From the NCBI GenBank assembly GCA_024803745.1, contig JANJXV010000020.1:20872777-20936776 (forward strand): DNA of 64,000 bases. Reading direction: 5' to 3'. Made by a program: the position numbers and the translations under genes. Numbering within the stretch: position 1 is the first letter of the stretch; every line of letters starts with the position of its first letter. The stretch is from Megascapheus bottae (taxonomy: Eukaryota > Chordata > Mammalia > Rodentia > Geomyidae). This document shows, piece after piece, positions 11,092 to 22,807 of this stretch. The notes beneath the pieces were generated by a model that saw only the letters and a list, made by a program, of their open reading frames with translations, ran no database searches and had not been told where the DNA came from.

Positions 11092-11837
11092 CAATTCTGA
11101 TTCTATGCCCTGCCATACTCATACCATTGTCACTAGAGAAAAGCAAAACTTTAGTCAAAAATGTCAATTCCCAGTTGTCAACAGCTACAACAAATTCCCA
11201 GGGGAAATCTAAACTCTGTTGAGTTATAAGGCACTGTAGCAAGTAGCCCCTTATCAGTGCAAATAGGAGCTCATAGGAGAGGAACTAATGGCTCTCACTG
11301 CAGCCATGCCATTGCCTTAGAAATGTTACAGTCATGACAACTTTCATCATGAAAGAGTACCTCAATGCCCTGTATGATTTACCATATAGATAAATATGCA
11401 CTTCAACAGTATTGTTCTTACCATGCACAATGTGCCCAGTGAGTCTCAATAAATCCTGTTGACTTCCTCTTAAGTCTATAGTTTAAGAACAATGTCATAT
11501 TAAGTTTAAAATAAGTGTGGAATCAGAAACTATTTTGCTACAAAGTGAACAAAATCTAATGTATAGAACGTCTTGCAAAAGCAATTGTCACTTTTTAGAG
11601 GAAATGTATCACAGGTACTTTAAACTTGAAGATCAAAACCTTTAACTTCAAAGGATCTATGAGCATCTTCAAATAATGTATATGAATATCTTATGTACCT
11701 ATACATCGTTCTCTAAAGAATTTCTCAACTCATACCACTTCCTCAGACAGATCTGTGACTTTCTACTATACAGTGGCACCCTACTTAAGAAGAGCATCCA
11801 TGTACTACTTTTAAAGGTAACACTAAACATCAAACTA
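11092..11837. other. Unassigned sequence
   Basis: No gene or recognised repeat. Confidence 0.5.
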
Positions 11838-11933
11838 TCTCAAAGTGCAAGTGGTAGAGGTCAAGCCTTGAGCAAAAAGCTCAGGAACAGCACCTAGGCC
11901 CTGAGCTCAAGCTCCACAACCAACAACAACAAA
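11838..11933 (+). repeat. SINE right (Geo-type) monomer
   Basis: 'aagtgcaagtggtagaggtc' through 'ccctgagctcaagctccaca' with a CAACAA-type tail. Without a head, it is either 5' truncated or a separate monomer. Confidence 0.7.
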
Positions 11934-12168
11934 AGTAGAGGCAGTGCTCACATGGGAGAACACCATCCTGGAGTGAAAGAGCCTGGCAAGGGTGAGAGGC
12001 CAAGTGTTCAACATTTGGTTTTGAGTGTTATTATTCAAAATGGCATTTGAGAATAATAAAATAATTCCCCAAAAGTGCTACAGGAAAGAGTCTTCGCATG
12101 TGTTCAAAAACTCTATGTAAATTCTTATACAATGAATGACCTTTATACTAGAGAAAATCACTAAAAAC
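11934..12168. other. Unassigned sequence
   Basis: No feature recognised between the SINE monomer and the left TSD of the next L1. Confidence 0.45.
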
Positions 12169-12182
12169 ATGAACTGCCTTTT

Positions 12183-12511
12183 TAAAAATTTTTATTGTCA
12201 GGATAATGTATAGAAGGGCTACAGTTACATTCGCCAGGTACTAGGTGCATTGCTTCTCACACTTTGATACCTCTTCTCATGTTTTTGACTTCATTTCCCT
12301 CTACCTACTCCCTTCCAATCATCTTGCTTTGTCCCCTTCCCTTTCCTATTTTAAATAAACAAATATATGTATTCACAATATAGCAGGTAACAAAGTCAGA
12401 TGCAGTAACAATATGAGATTAACCAAAGGGCAAAAAAAGAGAGAAGAGAAATAACAGTTCATTAAGAATAACAACCACACAAGATAAAGCTCTTGTTTCC
12501 ATATCCTAGAG
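12183..12511 (-). mobile_element. 5'-truncated LINE-1, 3' UTR only
   Basis: Antisense L1 3' UTR: 'tttttattgtcaggataatg', 'cttctcacactttgatacct', 'ttaaataaacaaatatatgt', 'gcaggtaacaaagtcagatg' and 'tttccatatcctagagatga'. The TSD is ATGAACTGCCTTTT at 12169-12182 and ATGAACTAACTTTT at 12512-12525 (12 of 14 match). Confidence 0.85.
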
Positions 12512-12681
12512 ATGAACTAACTTTTCTCAGATACTCACCAACATGCTTTCTTCACAGAGGTATTTGGTAGATCCAAGATTTTTCTGCCTATGCCACGAGA
12601 AATGATTTTGAATCTTGTCAAGGGAACTATGTTCTTTGTAACTGCACAAGTACTGTAGAAAACACCATTGCTTTTGTGATT

Positions 12682-12930
12682 CTTTTTTGTGGGGAGGTGT
12701 GTAATTGAACATAAGAGACTCACTAACTTTCCAGCCCAGGATGGTTTTGAGCCATGATCCTCAGATCTCAGGAACTAGAAACAAGGATTACAGTGTTGCA
12801 CCATGCAACACTTCTGTTTGCTGGATAATTGGAGATAAGAGTTTTCCCAGGCTGCCTTTGAACTGCAGTCCTCAGATCTCACCTTACTGCGTAGTTAGGA
12901 CTATAGGCATGATCTACCCACACCTAGAAG
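12682..12930 (-). repeat. Degenerate antisense SINE with two B1-like left monomers
   Basis: Two separate 7SL-type signatures are present on the minus strand. On the plus strand they read 'gagccatgatcctcagatct' (about 12750) and 'gaactgcagtcctcagatct' (about 12860), the second followed by 'tagttaggactataggcatg'. They are joined by a remnant of the 'aattggagataagag' linker. This is either a tandem pair or one SINE inserted in another. Confidence 0.65.
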
Positions 12931-13057
12931 TCTGCATGCATTTTTCAGAGTTTCAAACTTACAAAATCAGCTTACTAGTTCTAATGCTTTCTATCCCACA
13001 TATTATTCCACATTTGGCTGAATAAAGCTCAAGATTCAACAAGTAAAAATAAAACAA

Positions 13058-13288
13058 CCAGGTGCTGGCGGCTTACACCTGTAGTCCTTGCTACTCAGGA
13101 GGCTGAAATCTCAGGATTCCAGTTCAAAGCCAGCTTGGGTATGAAAGTCCATGAGACACTTTTCTCCAAATAACCACCAGAAAACTGAAAGTGCCACTGT
13201 TGCTCAAGAGGTAGAGCAGTAGCCTTGAGTTGAAGAGCTCAGGTACAGTGCCCAGGATCAGAGTTCAAGCCCCATTACTGCCAAAAAA
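13058..13288 (+). repeat. B1-like/Geo dimeric SINE
   Basis: Full length: head 'ccaggtgctggcggcttaca', then 'gctactcaggaggctgaaat', link 'caaataaccaccagaaaact', right monomer ending 'gagttcaagccccattactg' and a short A tail. Confidence 0.9.
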
Positions 13289-13516
13289 TCACCCTACCCC
13301 TCTTTTGCTATCTTTAATAACAGAAACCATGATGAATAAAAAGTATAATAATATCCCAGAATAGTTATCAAGAAGACAACAATTATTACCTTGGATGCAA
13401 AATCATACTATAAATTACATTAAAAAGGACAATAATTATCTAATATGTAGGGGCAGAAATGAAGGATGTGAGGGTTTTTGGTAACACATTTGTTTGTATG
13501 TTAAAATTGAATCATG

Positions 13517-13665
13517 GTGGGACAGAAGTTTGACCTGGTTTGATTCCTTGGTACCAAGTACACAGAAAAAGCCAGACTTGTGTCAGTGGTAGAGTGATAG
13601 CCTTGAAAAAACTCAAGGACAGTGCCCAAGTCCTGAGTTCAAGCCCCAGGACTGAATACTAAATA
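13517..13665 (+). repeat. IDL-Geo SINE with internal deletion
   Basis: 'gggacagaagtttgacctgg' jumps directly to box B-like 'gtttgattccttggtaccaa', losing most of the left half between boxes A and B. The right monomer is complete. Confidence 0.75.
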
Positions 13666-14344
13666 AATGTATTATGGATACATATTTCTATCACCAAGTG
13701 GATGAATAGATTGTCACCTCTTAACTAATTTTTAAGGATGGCAGTTTAAAACACCTGCACATAAAAATGCCAAAGTTTATAGATTTTTTGGGCTTGCTCC
13801 AAACAGAAAAAGTAAAGGAGGGGAGGGAGGGAATAGAAAGAATTTAGAAAAGGTTAGGCATTTAAATTGCAGAGGTAATCTAAATATAATTAGACTAACT
13901 TGGCCCTTCTCCCAGAGTTCATAAACACACACTAAGAAGCTCTCCTGGGAAGCATATAGTCAAATTGTGTCTTTCTTTAATGACCCAGTTAAGTGGGCAA
14001 CTTTGTTCTACCTGTTCTCAATTTTCTTCTGTTGATACCATTCACCTTTCCCTTTTATGTACTTGACTGTTCACCTGTGTCGGTGATGGTTATTAGATAA
14101 CTCCAAACCAAAACAAGTAGATTCCAGGACATCTCAGTCTTACCAATGAAAGAACTTTGACTTCAACATTAAAATGTGTTAAGATACACAGTTGTCTGTC
14201 TATTTCAGCTTTACACTGAATTCATAATTGTATTTCATTTGACTGTGAAATGGTATATGCAATTGATTTATCTCTCAGAGTTTACTCAGGGAAAAAAATG
14301 AAAGAAACGGCCACTTAAAAACATCCAGCTGGGATTATATTACT
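13666..14344. other. Unassigned sequence
   Basis: No gene or recognised repeat. A short G/A-rich patch lies at about 13815-13840. Confidence 0.5.
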
Positions 14345-14440
14345 ATTTTTTTGTCATTTTAGGATCTAGGGTCTTGATATGTTACCTCAAATTCTCTGTT
14401 CTCCTGCTTCACTTTCCTGAATGCAAAAATTATAGACATA
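14345..14440 (-). repeat. Ancient B1/7SL-type SINE monomer
   Basis: 'aggatctagggtcttgatat' then 'acctcaaattctctgttctc' and 'aaaaattatagacatacaac' follow the antisense B1/Alu order (gagacagggtctcactatgt, cctcaaactcctg, attacaggcatgagcc). Strongly diverged. Confidence 0.5.
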
Positions 14441-14742
14441 CAACATTTTTGAATAAAGTAGCCCTGAATAATGAAAACATTTGAACTTCCAAGTAAAACA
14501 GATACAGGCAAAAATCTCTATCCTTGCCTTCTAGATTCAACTCCCACATTTAAAGAGCTTAGGAGTCATCATTCCCCATCTCCACACAAAGTTAAAACGA
14601 GACATGAAATGAAAAACCAGTGAATGTTCTTGAAACTGTCAAAGAACAAAAGATTCAGAGCAAGATCACATTCCAGCAGACTAGTAAAATCTGCTTACTC
14701 CCTGGTAGAGAAACTGCCAGAGCCACAGATGAATAATATTTT

Positions 14743-15319
14743 TTATATTTTTGTATTGTAATTAATAGAAAGATTGCATTACATTCACCAGATAGAAGGT
14801 ACATTACTTAACAATCATTGCTACCCCTTCTCATGTTTTTGTCCCCATTTCCTTCCTCTACCCCGCCTCATCTTGTTTTTCTCCCTTCCCTATCTTATTT
14901 CAAATAAGCAAATAAACATATATACAGTATATCAGATAACAAGGTAAGATACTGTAACAAAATGAGATAACCAAGGGACAACAAAAGGGATGAGAAATAA
15001 TATAGTACATCAAGAACAACAGTTATACCTTATATGGCTCTTGTTTCTATATCTTGAAGGTCCTTTCATTTAGCCTCATCCTATATGGCCTTATGTATCT
15101 AGGTTTTGCCCTATTGTAAACTTCTGCTAGGAGAGTCCAAGGTTTCTACTGATTATGACAAATGAAGGAAACCATTGAGCCTATGTTCAAGTCTGGCTTA
15201 CTTCACTTAATATGATTTTTTCTAAGTCTTTCCATTTCCTTACAAATGGGGCAATGTTCTTTCTGACAGCAGCACAGAATTCCACTGTCTATAAATACTA
15301 CATCTTGTTGATCCAATCT
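14743..15319 (-). mobile_element. 5'-truncated LINE-1, ORF2 end and 3' UTR
   Basis: Antisense L1. Its 3' UTR lies at the left ('gtattgtaattaatagaaag') and the ORF2 3' end at the right ('gacagcagcacagaattcca', 'ctacatcttgttgatccaat'). A perfect 16-bp TSD, AGATGAATAATATTTT, lies at 14727-14742 and 15320-15335. The whole insertion is therefore defined, at about 577 bp. The ORF2 part is no longer open. Confidence 0.93.
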
Positions 15320-15335
15320 AGATGAATAATATTTT

Positions 15336-15765
15336 GCTGAATTCCTAGATTCTGAGACTTACCTCTTTGAGACTGAGAAAGGGATTCCATAGGTTTTATT
15401 TCAGGGACCTCATAAATTTTTCATAAGAAAAAACCAAGAAAATTTCCTCCTGGCTCCCCTGCAAAGGATGGGGAATGTAACCACTGTGAAATAAATCCGA
15501 AGGAGTCTCCATTACACAGACCAGCTCCCTGCTTTCCCGGGGGAAGGATATCAAAGTCTTACTCCTGCTACAGCAATAGGATGTTTCCCATTCCTAGGCC
15601 TCTGGCCCCTCTGTTTCATCTAAAGGAGATAGTCTATTGTGACCTGAACCAATTGAAGGTAATAGTAAAGAAACAAAAGTCCACTAACATCACAAGATGA
15701 GAGGACATTTTGCTCTCTCAAATCTCACAACTATTTTAACAGGGCTCATGTGTAACAGTTGATTC
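15336..15765. other. Unassigned sequence
   Basis: No gene recognised. Slightly more GC-rich around 15440-15620. Confidence 0.5.
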
Positions 15766-15900
15766 ATGAGGGTGTGGGAGGGACAGTGGGAGAAAAACAT
15801 GGGAAGAGGTAACAATGTTCAAGAAGTAATATACCCACTACCCGATGAAAGCAACTGTAACCCCTCTGTACATCACCCCAACAATAAAATTTTTTTAAGA
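15766..15900 (+). mobile_element. LINE-1 3' tail-only insertion
   Basis: G-rich start ('gggtgtgggagggacagtgg'), then 'agtaatatacccactacccg', 'gtaacccctctgtacatcac' and 'caataaaa'. It belongs to a slightly different 3' UTR subtype from 10720-10860. The TSD is AACAGTTGATTC at 15754-15765 and AATAGTTGATTC at 15901-15912. Confidence 0.83.
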
Positions 15901-17160
15901 AATAGTTGATTCCTGCTAAAGAACTACAGGATACAGACACTCTTGGAGAAAGAGAAAATAGTGAAACTCAATATATTGTTGTTGCTATTTTTTTTCCAAA
16001 AGGAAACAGATACATTCAGGTATAGAAGACATTTTAAAAAAATCAGCCTCAGCCAGATTAGTATAAATCATGCCATATCTACATTTACCTCAATGCTTTT
16101 TACACAATGCAACAAAACTAGTTTCAACAACAACAACAAATTACAAGCCATCCAAAAGGCAAAGAAAAAGCATTTGAAGAAACAAAGAAAAGATCAAAAC
16201 TTGATTCAAATATGGCATCACTCATGGAATCATCATTATCAGTCACAATATGATATTTTAATAAATGATGAACTGTGTATATAATGGTATTCCTGTAATA
16301 TTATAATATTCAGGAAAATTAGTTACACTATAATTTCTCTATATTTAAGCATATAAATATCTAACACTGATAAAGATTCCTAATATTTAATAGAGTAATA
16401 TGCTGCATAGATTTGTAGTTTAGAAGTAATAGGCTATTTGATATAGCCCAATTATATAGTGGTTTACAACATTTAGCTTTACATAAGCATATTCCATGCT
16501 TTGCAAACTCTCAGAAAAAAAAAACACCTAATGATGTATTATCATAATGCAACCATGTGAAGTGATGTATAACACTGATTAATCCCGTTAGGACTCCAGT
16601 GAAAAGAAATAGACATATAAGAGTTGAGGAATACTATCTACAAAAGAAGAAAATCATGAGAAACAATTTTTAAAAGACAGAAACAAAAGTAACTATAATG
16701 GAAATAAAGAATGTACTGATACAATCACCAGTAGATTAATATAACTGAGAAAATAATTATGAATCTTAATGTTATATTACTAGAAACTAGAAAATTTGAA
16801 ATGTGAAAATGGACAGAAAAACAAAATAGTAGACCTGTAAAAATGCTTTGAAAGGTATAATGTAAATGCAACTCAGGTAACAGAAAAAAAATAACCAAGA
16901 GACCAGAAATATTTGAAATAATAATGCTGAGAAGTGCATAAACATGTTGATAAACAAATCGTGAATTCAGAAATTTCTAAAATCACCAAGCAAAATAAAT
17001 TCTGTATATAATATATAATTGTACATGTAAATGTATTTGCATATATGCTAGTCCTATGTGTATATGTACAATGTTATATACCTACAGTATATATATATAT
17101 ATATACATACAGGCACATATACACATATAGGCTTGTAATTCCAGTTATATAAAAGGCATA
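15901..17160. other. Unassigned AT-rich sequence
   Basis: No gene. A 113-codon frame at 15943-16284 (+) is Lys/Asn/Gln-rich, as expected of translated AT-rich DNA, and has no recognisable domain. A short TA run lies at 17089-17106. Confidence 0.5.
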
Positions 17161-17355
17161 ACTAGGGGACTAGTGGTTGAGTGCTTGCTTAGCATGCATA
17201 AAGCCCTGGGTTTGATTCCTTGGTACCACATACACAGAAAAACCCAGAAGTGGAAATGTGGCTAATGAGTCAGAGCTCTAGCCATGAGCAAAGTGTCCAA
17301 GGACAGTGCCCAGGCATTGAATTCAACCACCAGGACTGTCAAAAAAAAAAAAAAC
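17161..17355 (+). repeat. IDL-Geo dimeric SINE
   Basis: 'aactaggggactagtggttg' head, intact-looking box B 'gggtttgattcc', linker 'accacatacacagaaaaacc', right monomer and a 14-base A tail. Confidence 0.88.
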
Positions 17356-17424
17356 TAGTAGAACTAGTTTTAGGCAAGCCTGAGTTAAAAACAGGAAAAT
17401 TTACCTGAAAAATAATCTAACAAA

Positions 17425-17530
17425 ATAGGTCTAGAGACATAACTCAAGAGGCAGAACCACTTCCTAGCATGTGATGAGCCCAGAATTACAACCCCAGTAC
17501 TGCAAAACAAAACAAAAATAAAATTAAATT
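17425..17530 (+). repeat. tRNA-derived (ID-like) SINE monomer
   Basis: 'gacataactcaagaggcaga', 'cttcctagcatgtgatgagc' and 'aattacaaccccagtactgc' follow the ID/tRNA-Ala consensus. The tail is AAAACAAAAC. It has no Geo half. Confidence 0.65.
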
Positions 17531-17702
17531 TAGACATCCTAAAGCCAAGTAGAAGAAAAGCAAAGACATATTTTTAAAAATCTGAGTAGCAAAAACGCTT
17601 TACTATATAGAAAAACATAATAAGAATATAGTTCATGTCACAAATCATACAAAAAAGAGTAGTGATATATTAGTATTCTGCATACAATAACTTACCATTA
17701 AA

Positions 17703-17933
17703 ACTTATCTCTGTAATCCCACCATGATCTGAGGATCATAGTTCAAAGCCAGCCATGGCATCAAAGTCTGTGAGACTCTTATCTCCAGTAAACTACTCAG
17801 AAAAGGCCAGAATATGATGTTGTGACTCAATTGGTAGAGAGTTAGCCTTGAGCACAAAGACACTCAGGGAGAGTACCAGTCCCTGACCAACCCAGAACCA
17901 GACAAAAAAGAAAAAGAAAAAGAAAAGGAGAAA
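17703..17933 (+). repeat. B1-like/Geo dimeric SINE, 5' truncated
   Basis: 'gatctgaggatcatagttca', 'gtgagactcttatctccagt', right monomer 'tgtgactcaattggtagaga' and an (AAAAAG)n tail. Confidence 0.8.
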
Positions 17934-17934
17934 T

Positions 17935-19130
17935 AAAGACTGTGCATAAATACAAGCTGAGTAAAATATCAGAAAAAAAGATAAAACAGGAGGATCTCAA
18001 ATGAGTACCTCAAGCTTTTAGAAATACAAAAATAAGTCAATTCCAAAAACCAGTAGGTAGAAATCATGAAGACTAGGACATAAATCAATAAAATAAAAAC
18101 AAAAAAAAACAACACAAAAAATTAAGACAAAAATTCTTGGCCAAGAGCTTGGACTAGTGGTAGATTGCTTGCCTAGCATGCACAAAGACCCATTCTTTAG
18201 TATCATATGCATAGAAAAAGCTGGAAGTGGTATTGTGGCTCAAGTAGTAGAGCTCTAGCCTTGAGAAAGCCCAACAGCAGTGTGTAGGCTCTGAGTTCAA
18301 GCCCCAGGACTGGCAAAAAAAATTATTTGAAAATATATACAAAATTGATGAACCCGTAACCAATCTAACTAATCCAAGCTGAGAAATGCCCAAGTAAGTA
18401 AAATAAAATGATTAAAAATAAAATAAGATATCTGGGAATAAACATAACCAACAAGATAAAGAATTTCTACAATAAAACAACAAAACCCTAAACAAATAAA
18501 TAAATAAATAAATAGGAAACCAGAATGTAGAATGACTGCCGTTATTCATACATAGGCCGAATTAATATTGTGAAAATGTCCACAATGCCAAAGATGTTCT
18601 ACAAATTTAGTGCCATTCTCAGCAAAAGCCCAGTCAAATGTCATTTTTTACAGAAATAGAGGAAACCATTCTAAAATTAATAAAGAAACACAAAAGAGCA
18701 TAAAAGGAATTCTGATGCAAGGGAATAAAACAATGCAGAAGGAATCACTATTTCAAACGTCAACCTACACTTTACAGCTACAACATCAAAGTGAGCATGT
18801 TAATGACAAGTAGAAGACTGAAATAGCACACCTAGAAATGATCCTACACGTGTACACCCATCTGATCTTTGACCAAAGAACACAAAATATACCTGGGAGA
18901 AAAGATAAATTTATCAACAAACTGACACTGGATTCCTGCCTCTGGCTCTATAGTAATATCAATTCAAAATGAATTAAGTGCCATAATGTGAGATCTGAAA
19001 ACTTGGAACTACTATAGGAAAGAGTAGGAAATATTAAATATACATAGAATTGTAATCCCAAGAACAAAAACAATATTAAAGAAGACTTAGGACAGACAGC
19101 TAAAGTAATAGTGTTCTTTCCTGAGAAAAG
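17935..19130 (+). repeat. Ancient LINE-1 ORF2 copy, internally deleted
   Basis: Before the inserted SINE, 'aggacataaatcaataaaat' matches the L1 region upstream of the polymerase. After it come 'aaaattgatgaacccgtaac' and 'caatctaactaatccaagct' (as in gacaaacctttagccagact). The copy then jumps to 'tatctgggaataaacataac' and 'gccgaattaatattgtgaaa', so the core reverse-transcriptase region is deleted. It continues through 'ctgatctttgaccaaagaac' and 'aattcaaaatgaattaagtg'. No frame is open. An (AAAT)n run lies at about 18494-18514. Confidence 0.75.
18139..18325 (+). repeat. IDL-Geo SINE inside an ancient L1
   Basis: 'gccaagagcttggactagtg' head, degraded box B ('attctttagtatca'), right monomer 'ctggaagtggtattgtggct' to 'ccaggactggc' and an A tail. 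It interrupts the L1 ORF2 match at 17935-19130, so it is younger than that L1. Confidence 0.85.
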
Positions 19131-19464
19131 AAGGCATTCTCTAAGCAAATTAATAATAATAATTACATACATGATAGATGATGAGCTACAAGATGTTGAC
19201 CAGCTGTTTCTCATCTCCACTGAGTCCTGACTATGAGAAAATAGTTTGAAAAGCAGTAGATTTTAAAGAAACAGTACAACACTTTGCCTACATTTAGGAA
19301 TCTCTTTCTGAGATGATGAGTGACCATTAATCCCTTAAAAATGTACTTTGATGAGCTCTGAAGCTTCTTTCCTTTGGAGATGAGTTACATATCAGGACAA
19401 AGATGAAATCCATTACCCAAACACTTGAAGGCTTCTATTGCCCAGCGTTTTTTTCTGTAAGAAA

Positions 19465-19675
19465 AAACATAGTATGGACAGCACTATAATCCTAGCTAAT
19501 CAGGAGGCTGAGATGCTCAAGCCCAAGTAGAAAAGCCAGTCACACTCATCCAATTAACCATGAAACATCAAGAAATAGAGTTATGGCTAAGTTTAGAGCA
19601 CCAGACTTGTGTACAAAAGGGACAGAGCTCTCACCATGAGTTGAAGCCCTATTACTAGTATAAAAAGAGAAATAA
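19465..19675 (+). repeat. Degenerate B1-like/Geo SINE
   Basis: 'cactataatcctagctaatc' and 'aggaggctgagatgctcaag', then 'tccaattaaccatgaaacat', then a poorly kept right monomer. Diverged. Confidence 0.65.
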
Positions 19676-21124
19676 ACATACTATAATTCATAGTATATAT
19701 GTTAAAACTACAGTATTTATAAATATGCATGTATCTATGTATTTGAAAGTACATATATTTATAAGAACAAACATATTATAGTTTATAATGCATAAGAAAA
19801 ACACCTAACTGTATTGTTCCCCTGGGATAAAATTACAAATGTATTTTATTGTTCTTTAAGTCAGTAGTTCCAAGTTTTAAAATACATATCTCCTTTGACT
19901 TACACCATGTTTTGAAATGACTTAATTCTCATGCATTTCACTATCTTATCCTATTGCACTCTGTACTTATAATTTACCTGCTTTTTTGAAAAAGAGAGAA
20001 AATGTTTGCAGAGCCTCCAATATGCACCCTCTCCTCCATCAATTCTGTATAGGCTCACTGGCCTTTGCTACTCTTAAAATATCCTAGCAATGGAAATTAG
20101 GTTTCCCATCTATTTGCATGATGCGTTTCTATTCCTTTCTGGAATTTTCTGTACTGTTACCTTCTCATGAAGTATTCCTCATCGGCACTGGTTCTCTTCA
20201 TCATCACCTCTTCCAAGATTACTCTCAATGATTATTTTTCTGCATTCCCTGCCAATTCCTTGCACCACATTCACAACTTATAGGTTCTGGTTTTTATTAC
20301 TGATGTTACCACTTACTATCTAGGTCTCCCCCATGCAGGAAAGTAATCTCTACACATTCAGTCAACTTTATCCTTTTGGCTCATTGAAAGATAGGTTACA
20401 CAAGACTAAGAAGAGTGCCTGGCATTCATTACATGCATCCATTGAATGACTGAAAGAATGAGATGGCAGAGCAGTGAGATGGGATCAACTCCATCGAGAA
20501 GAAAATTTTCTACTGAGAGGATAGACATTGCTACGAGTCAACAGGTTCAAACAGTAATTTGACCTTGCAACAGCCACAGGAGAAGGTTGGGATATACGGA
20601 GGGAACATCAAGCACCCAACTCCACAGACCCTTTTAGGCAAATCGTGTTATGGACTTGCCAATTCGAAATCACAAAGTCAAGTCCTTCTTGACTGTGTCT
20701 TCTGTGGTCTTTTTATTTTTAAGGCACAAAGGAGAGGGGCATCCAAAACAAACCATCATACATATTCTAAGGAAAGGAAAATCAAATCACTACACTATAG
20801 TATAACCTGTGAATTTTAGCTCTACTTGGAAATTGTTTTATTTTGTTGTAGACTTGGCAATACTCTCTTCTTCAATACAAAGTCATGTTGTAGACCCCTC
20901 TGGTAGTGGCTAGAATAGTACATTTGATTCCTATTCAGAGAGCCCTTTGTGCCTTGCCTTTATTTTTTAACTCCCTTTTCCTTCATACACTACCCTGTCT
21001 GTCCTGAAGCTAAAAATCCTTATTGGTGAAACTCATTTCTCAAATATAGACATGATATATGTCTCTATATGTACATAGATACTGAGCTATTGTGATGACC
21101 ACATAAAATGATGCTAATCAACAT
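19676..21124. other. Mostly unassigned sequence
   Basis: No gene. A pyrimidine-rich, slightly more GC-rich part lies at 20010-20400. The 86-codon frame at 20559-20819 shows no motif. Confidence 0.5.
20395..20462 (+). repeat. Possible MIR-type 3' fragment
   Basis: 'agagtgcctggcattcatta' followed by 'ccattgaatgactgaaagaa' resembles the MIR end (gcctggcacatagtagg, aataaatgaatgaatga). Confidence 0.4.
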
Positions 21125-21435
21125 GAGACCCAAGATATGGTAACAAGAGTTTGCTGGGGGGAGGGGAGTTGTTTGTTTTTTTCCAATGTACTATTTGCAT
21201 TTATTTCTTTTTTTCCCATGGTTTATCCCCTGTTCACACTGGGGTTTTTTTTTGGTTCTCTTTTTCTTGTATATAGATTTATCTGATTTGGGGAAGGGAA
21301 GAGGAGTCAGAAATGGTGAGACAAAGAACAAAAGGTGCACAAATACAAAAGCAATACTCACAAGACACTATGCTGGAAATTAACTTACAGATTTGGAGGG
21401 AGAGGAATTGGGAGAGAGGAGATGTAGGGGTTCAG
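21125..21435 (+). repeat. LINE-1 3' UTR fragment
   Basis: It aligns by eye to the 3' UTR of the L1 at 28185-30690: 'ccaatgtactatttgcattt', 'ggtgagacaaagaacaaaag', 'actcacaagacactatgctg' and 'aacttacagatttggaggga'. The final A-rich end is missing. Confidence 0.7.
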
Positions 21436-21469
21436 GAGGCTGACATCTGAAGAAAGTAAAAAAGAACAA

Positions 21470-21862
21470 CCAGAAAACAAAACCCTCTTGTTTCAATGTA
21501 ATAAGTAGTATTATTATAGGATCAGAAACCCATGGGCCTTGCACCTCTGTGTGCATATATATATGGCCACATATATATTAGTGAGTCTGATATTCCCCTG
21601 AGTATCTTTGTTTGGTCTCACTGTGTGTGAATTTCTAGAGTTCTGTATAATTTCTTAGTTTTGATTCTTCCCCGTTAATATTAGCTCAAGAACAAACCAC
21701 TCTGAGGAACTTGAATTCTTTATTCCATGCTGAAATTTTTCTTACAATATAAAGCAAAAAATATGGCCAAATAAATCTCTCAATATCCTATGTCATTCAT
21801 CACTATAAATTCTAGACTTAAGCATTTCACTAAATACTGAAATTTTGAGTAATGTATTTCAG
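21470..21862. repeat. Copy A of a diverged duplicated block
   Basis: This block recurs at 24720-25945 in the same order and orientation: 'ttataggatcagaaac', 'tcactgtgtgtgaatttcta', 'gttaatattagctcaagaac', 'cctatgtcattcatcactat', 'aatttctagact'-like text and 'taatgtatttcag'. I judge identity at roughly 80% by eye. The left part may be L1 3' UTR-like, but the right part is not L1 ORF2. This suggests a local duplication or an unnamed repeat family. Confidence 0.65.
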
Positions 21863-22066
21863 CCCAAGCACTAAAGTCCCTGAGACTCTTATCTACAATT
21901 AAGCACCAGAATACTAGAAGTGGTGCTGTGGCTCAAGTGCTAGAGTGCTAGCCTTGTGCTGAAGAGCTCAGAGACAGCTCCCAGGCCCAGAGTTCAAGCC
22001 CCATGACCAACTGACCAACAAAATAAGAAGAAGAAAAAAGAAATGCAAAAAAAAAAAAAGAAATGC
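21863..22066 (+). repeat. B1-like/Geo SINE, 5' truncated
   Basis: 'aagcactaaagtccctgaga', 'agaagtggtgctgtggctca', 'gctgaagagctcagagacag' and 'gagttcaagccccatgacca', then an A-rich tail. It lies at the end of duplicated copy A, between 'gtatttcag' and a second 'cactcag', a possible short TSD. The SINE is absent from copy B. Confidence 0.85.
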
Positions 22067-22132
22067 ACTCAGTTCCTTACTTATATAATTGTAGTTCATC
22101 TGAACATCACCTCTACAAAAAACGATTATTCA

Positions 22133-22278
22133 GATGATTGGGAGGGGTGGGAGAAAGGAAATGGGGACAAAAACATGAAAAGGGGTATCAATGTGTGAGA
22201 AGTAATGCACCTACTACCTGGTGAATGTAATTGTAACCCCTCTATACATTATCCTGACAATAAAAAATAAAAATAATA
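22133..22278 (+). mobile_element. LINE-1 3' tail-only insertion
   Basis: It starts inside the G-rich tract ('gattgggaggggtgggagaa'), then 'agtaatgcacctactacctg', 'gtaacccctctatacattat' and 'aataaaaataa'. The TSD is AAAACGATTATTCA at 22119-22132 and AAAATGATTATTCA at 22279-22292 (13 of 14). Confidence 0.87.
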
Positions 22279-22807
22279 AAAATGATTATTCATATTGAGC
22301 TCTTCATTTCCTACTTAACTATGACTAAGGTAAAATAAAAAATATAAGCCAAGAGATGCTTGCATTTTATGTAGAAGCCATTAGTTTATTTTTATTAGCA
22401 CATATAAATTGTATAAGTTTCTATGTGTTCAGGGTTTTGTATAATATTTCTATACATGCATTATAATGTACATAGGTCAAATTTATCACCGCTTAACTCT
22501 TTTCTATCCCTTTCCTCTGCTCTTTATTATTTTTAAAAATATTAATGGGTTTCATTATTCTATTTCCATACATCATTTTAAAAAAGTAATTTTTATTGAA
22601 AAAAAAACAGCTATCTCCTCTACTATCAATTGAAGACAGTGGGTGACCTTTGTCTTCAAGAAATTTATGGCTCTTCAGATTATAGAATTTAAGGTGAATG
22701 GTTCTACACCGAAGAGTTGGGTAGTGTTTTTTTTTAACCACTTTAGTTAACCAGATCTATAAATACAAAGATAATACTGGTCATTATAAAGTAATGAAAA
22801 ACACATA
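22279..22807. other. Unassigned, with a possible old L1 3' end
   Basis: 'ttattagcacatataaattg' and 'tacataggtcaaatttatca' (22390-22490) resemble an antisense L1MA-type 3' UTR. The match is weak. The rest is unassigned. Confidence 0.35.
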
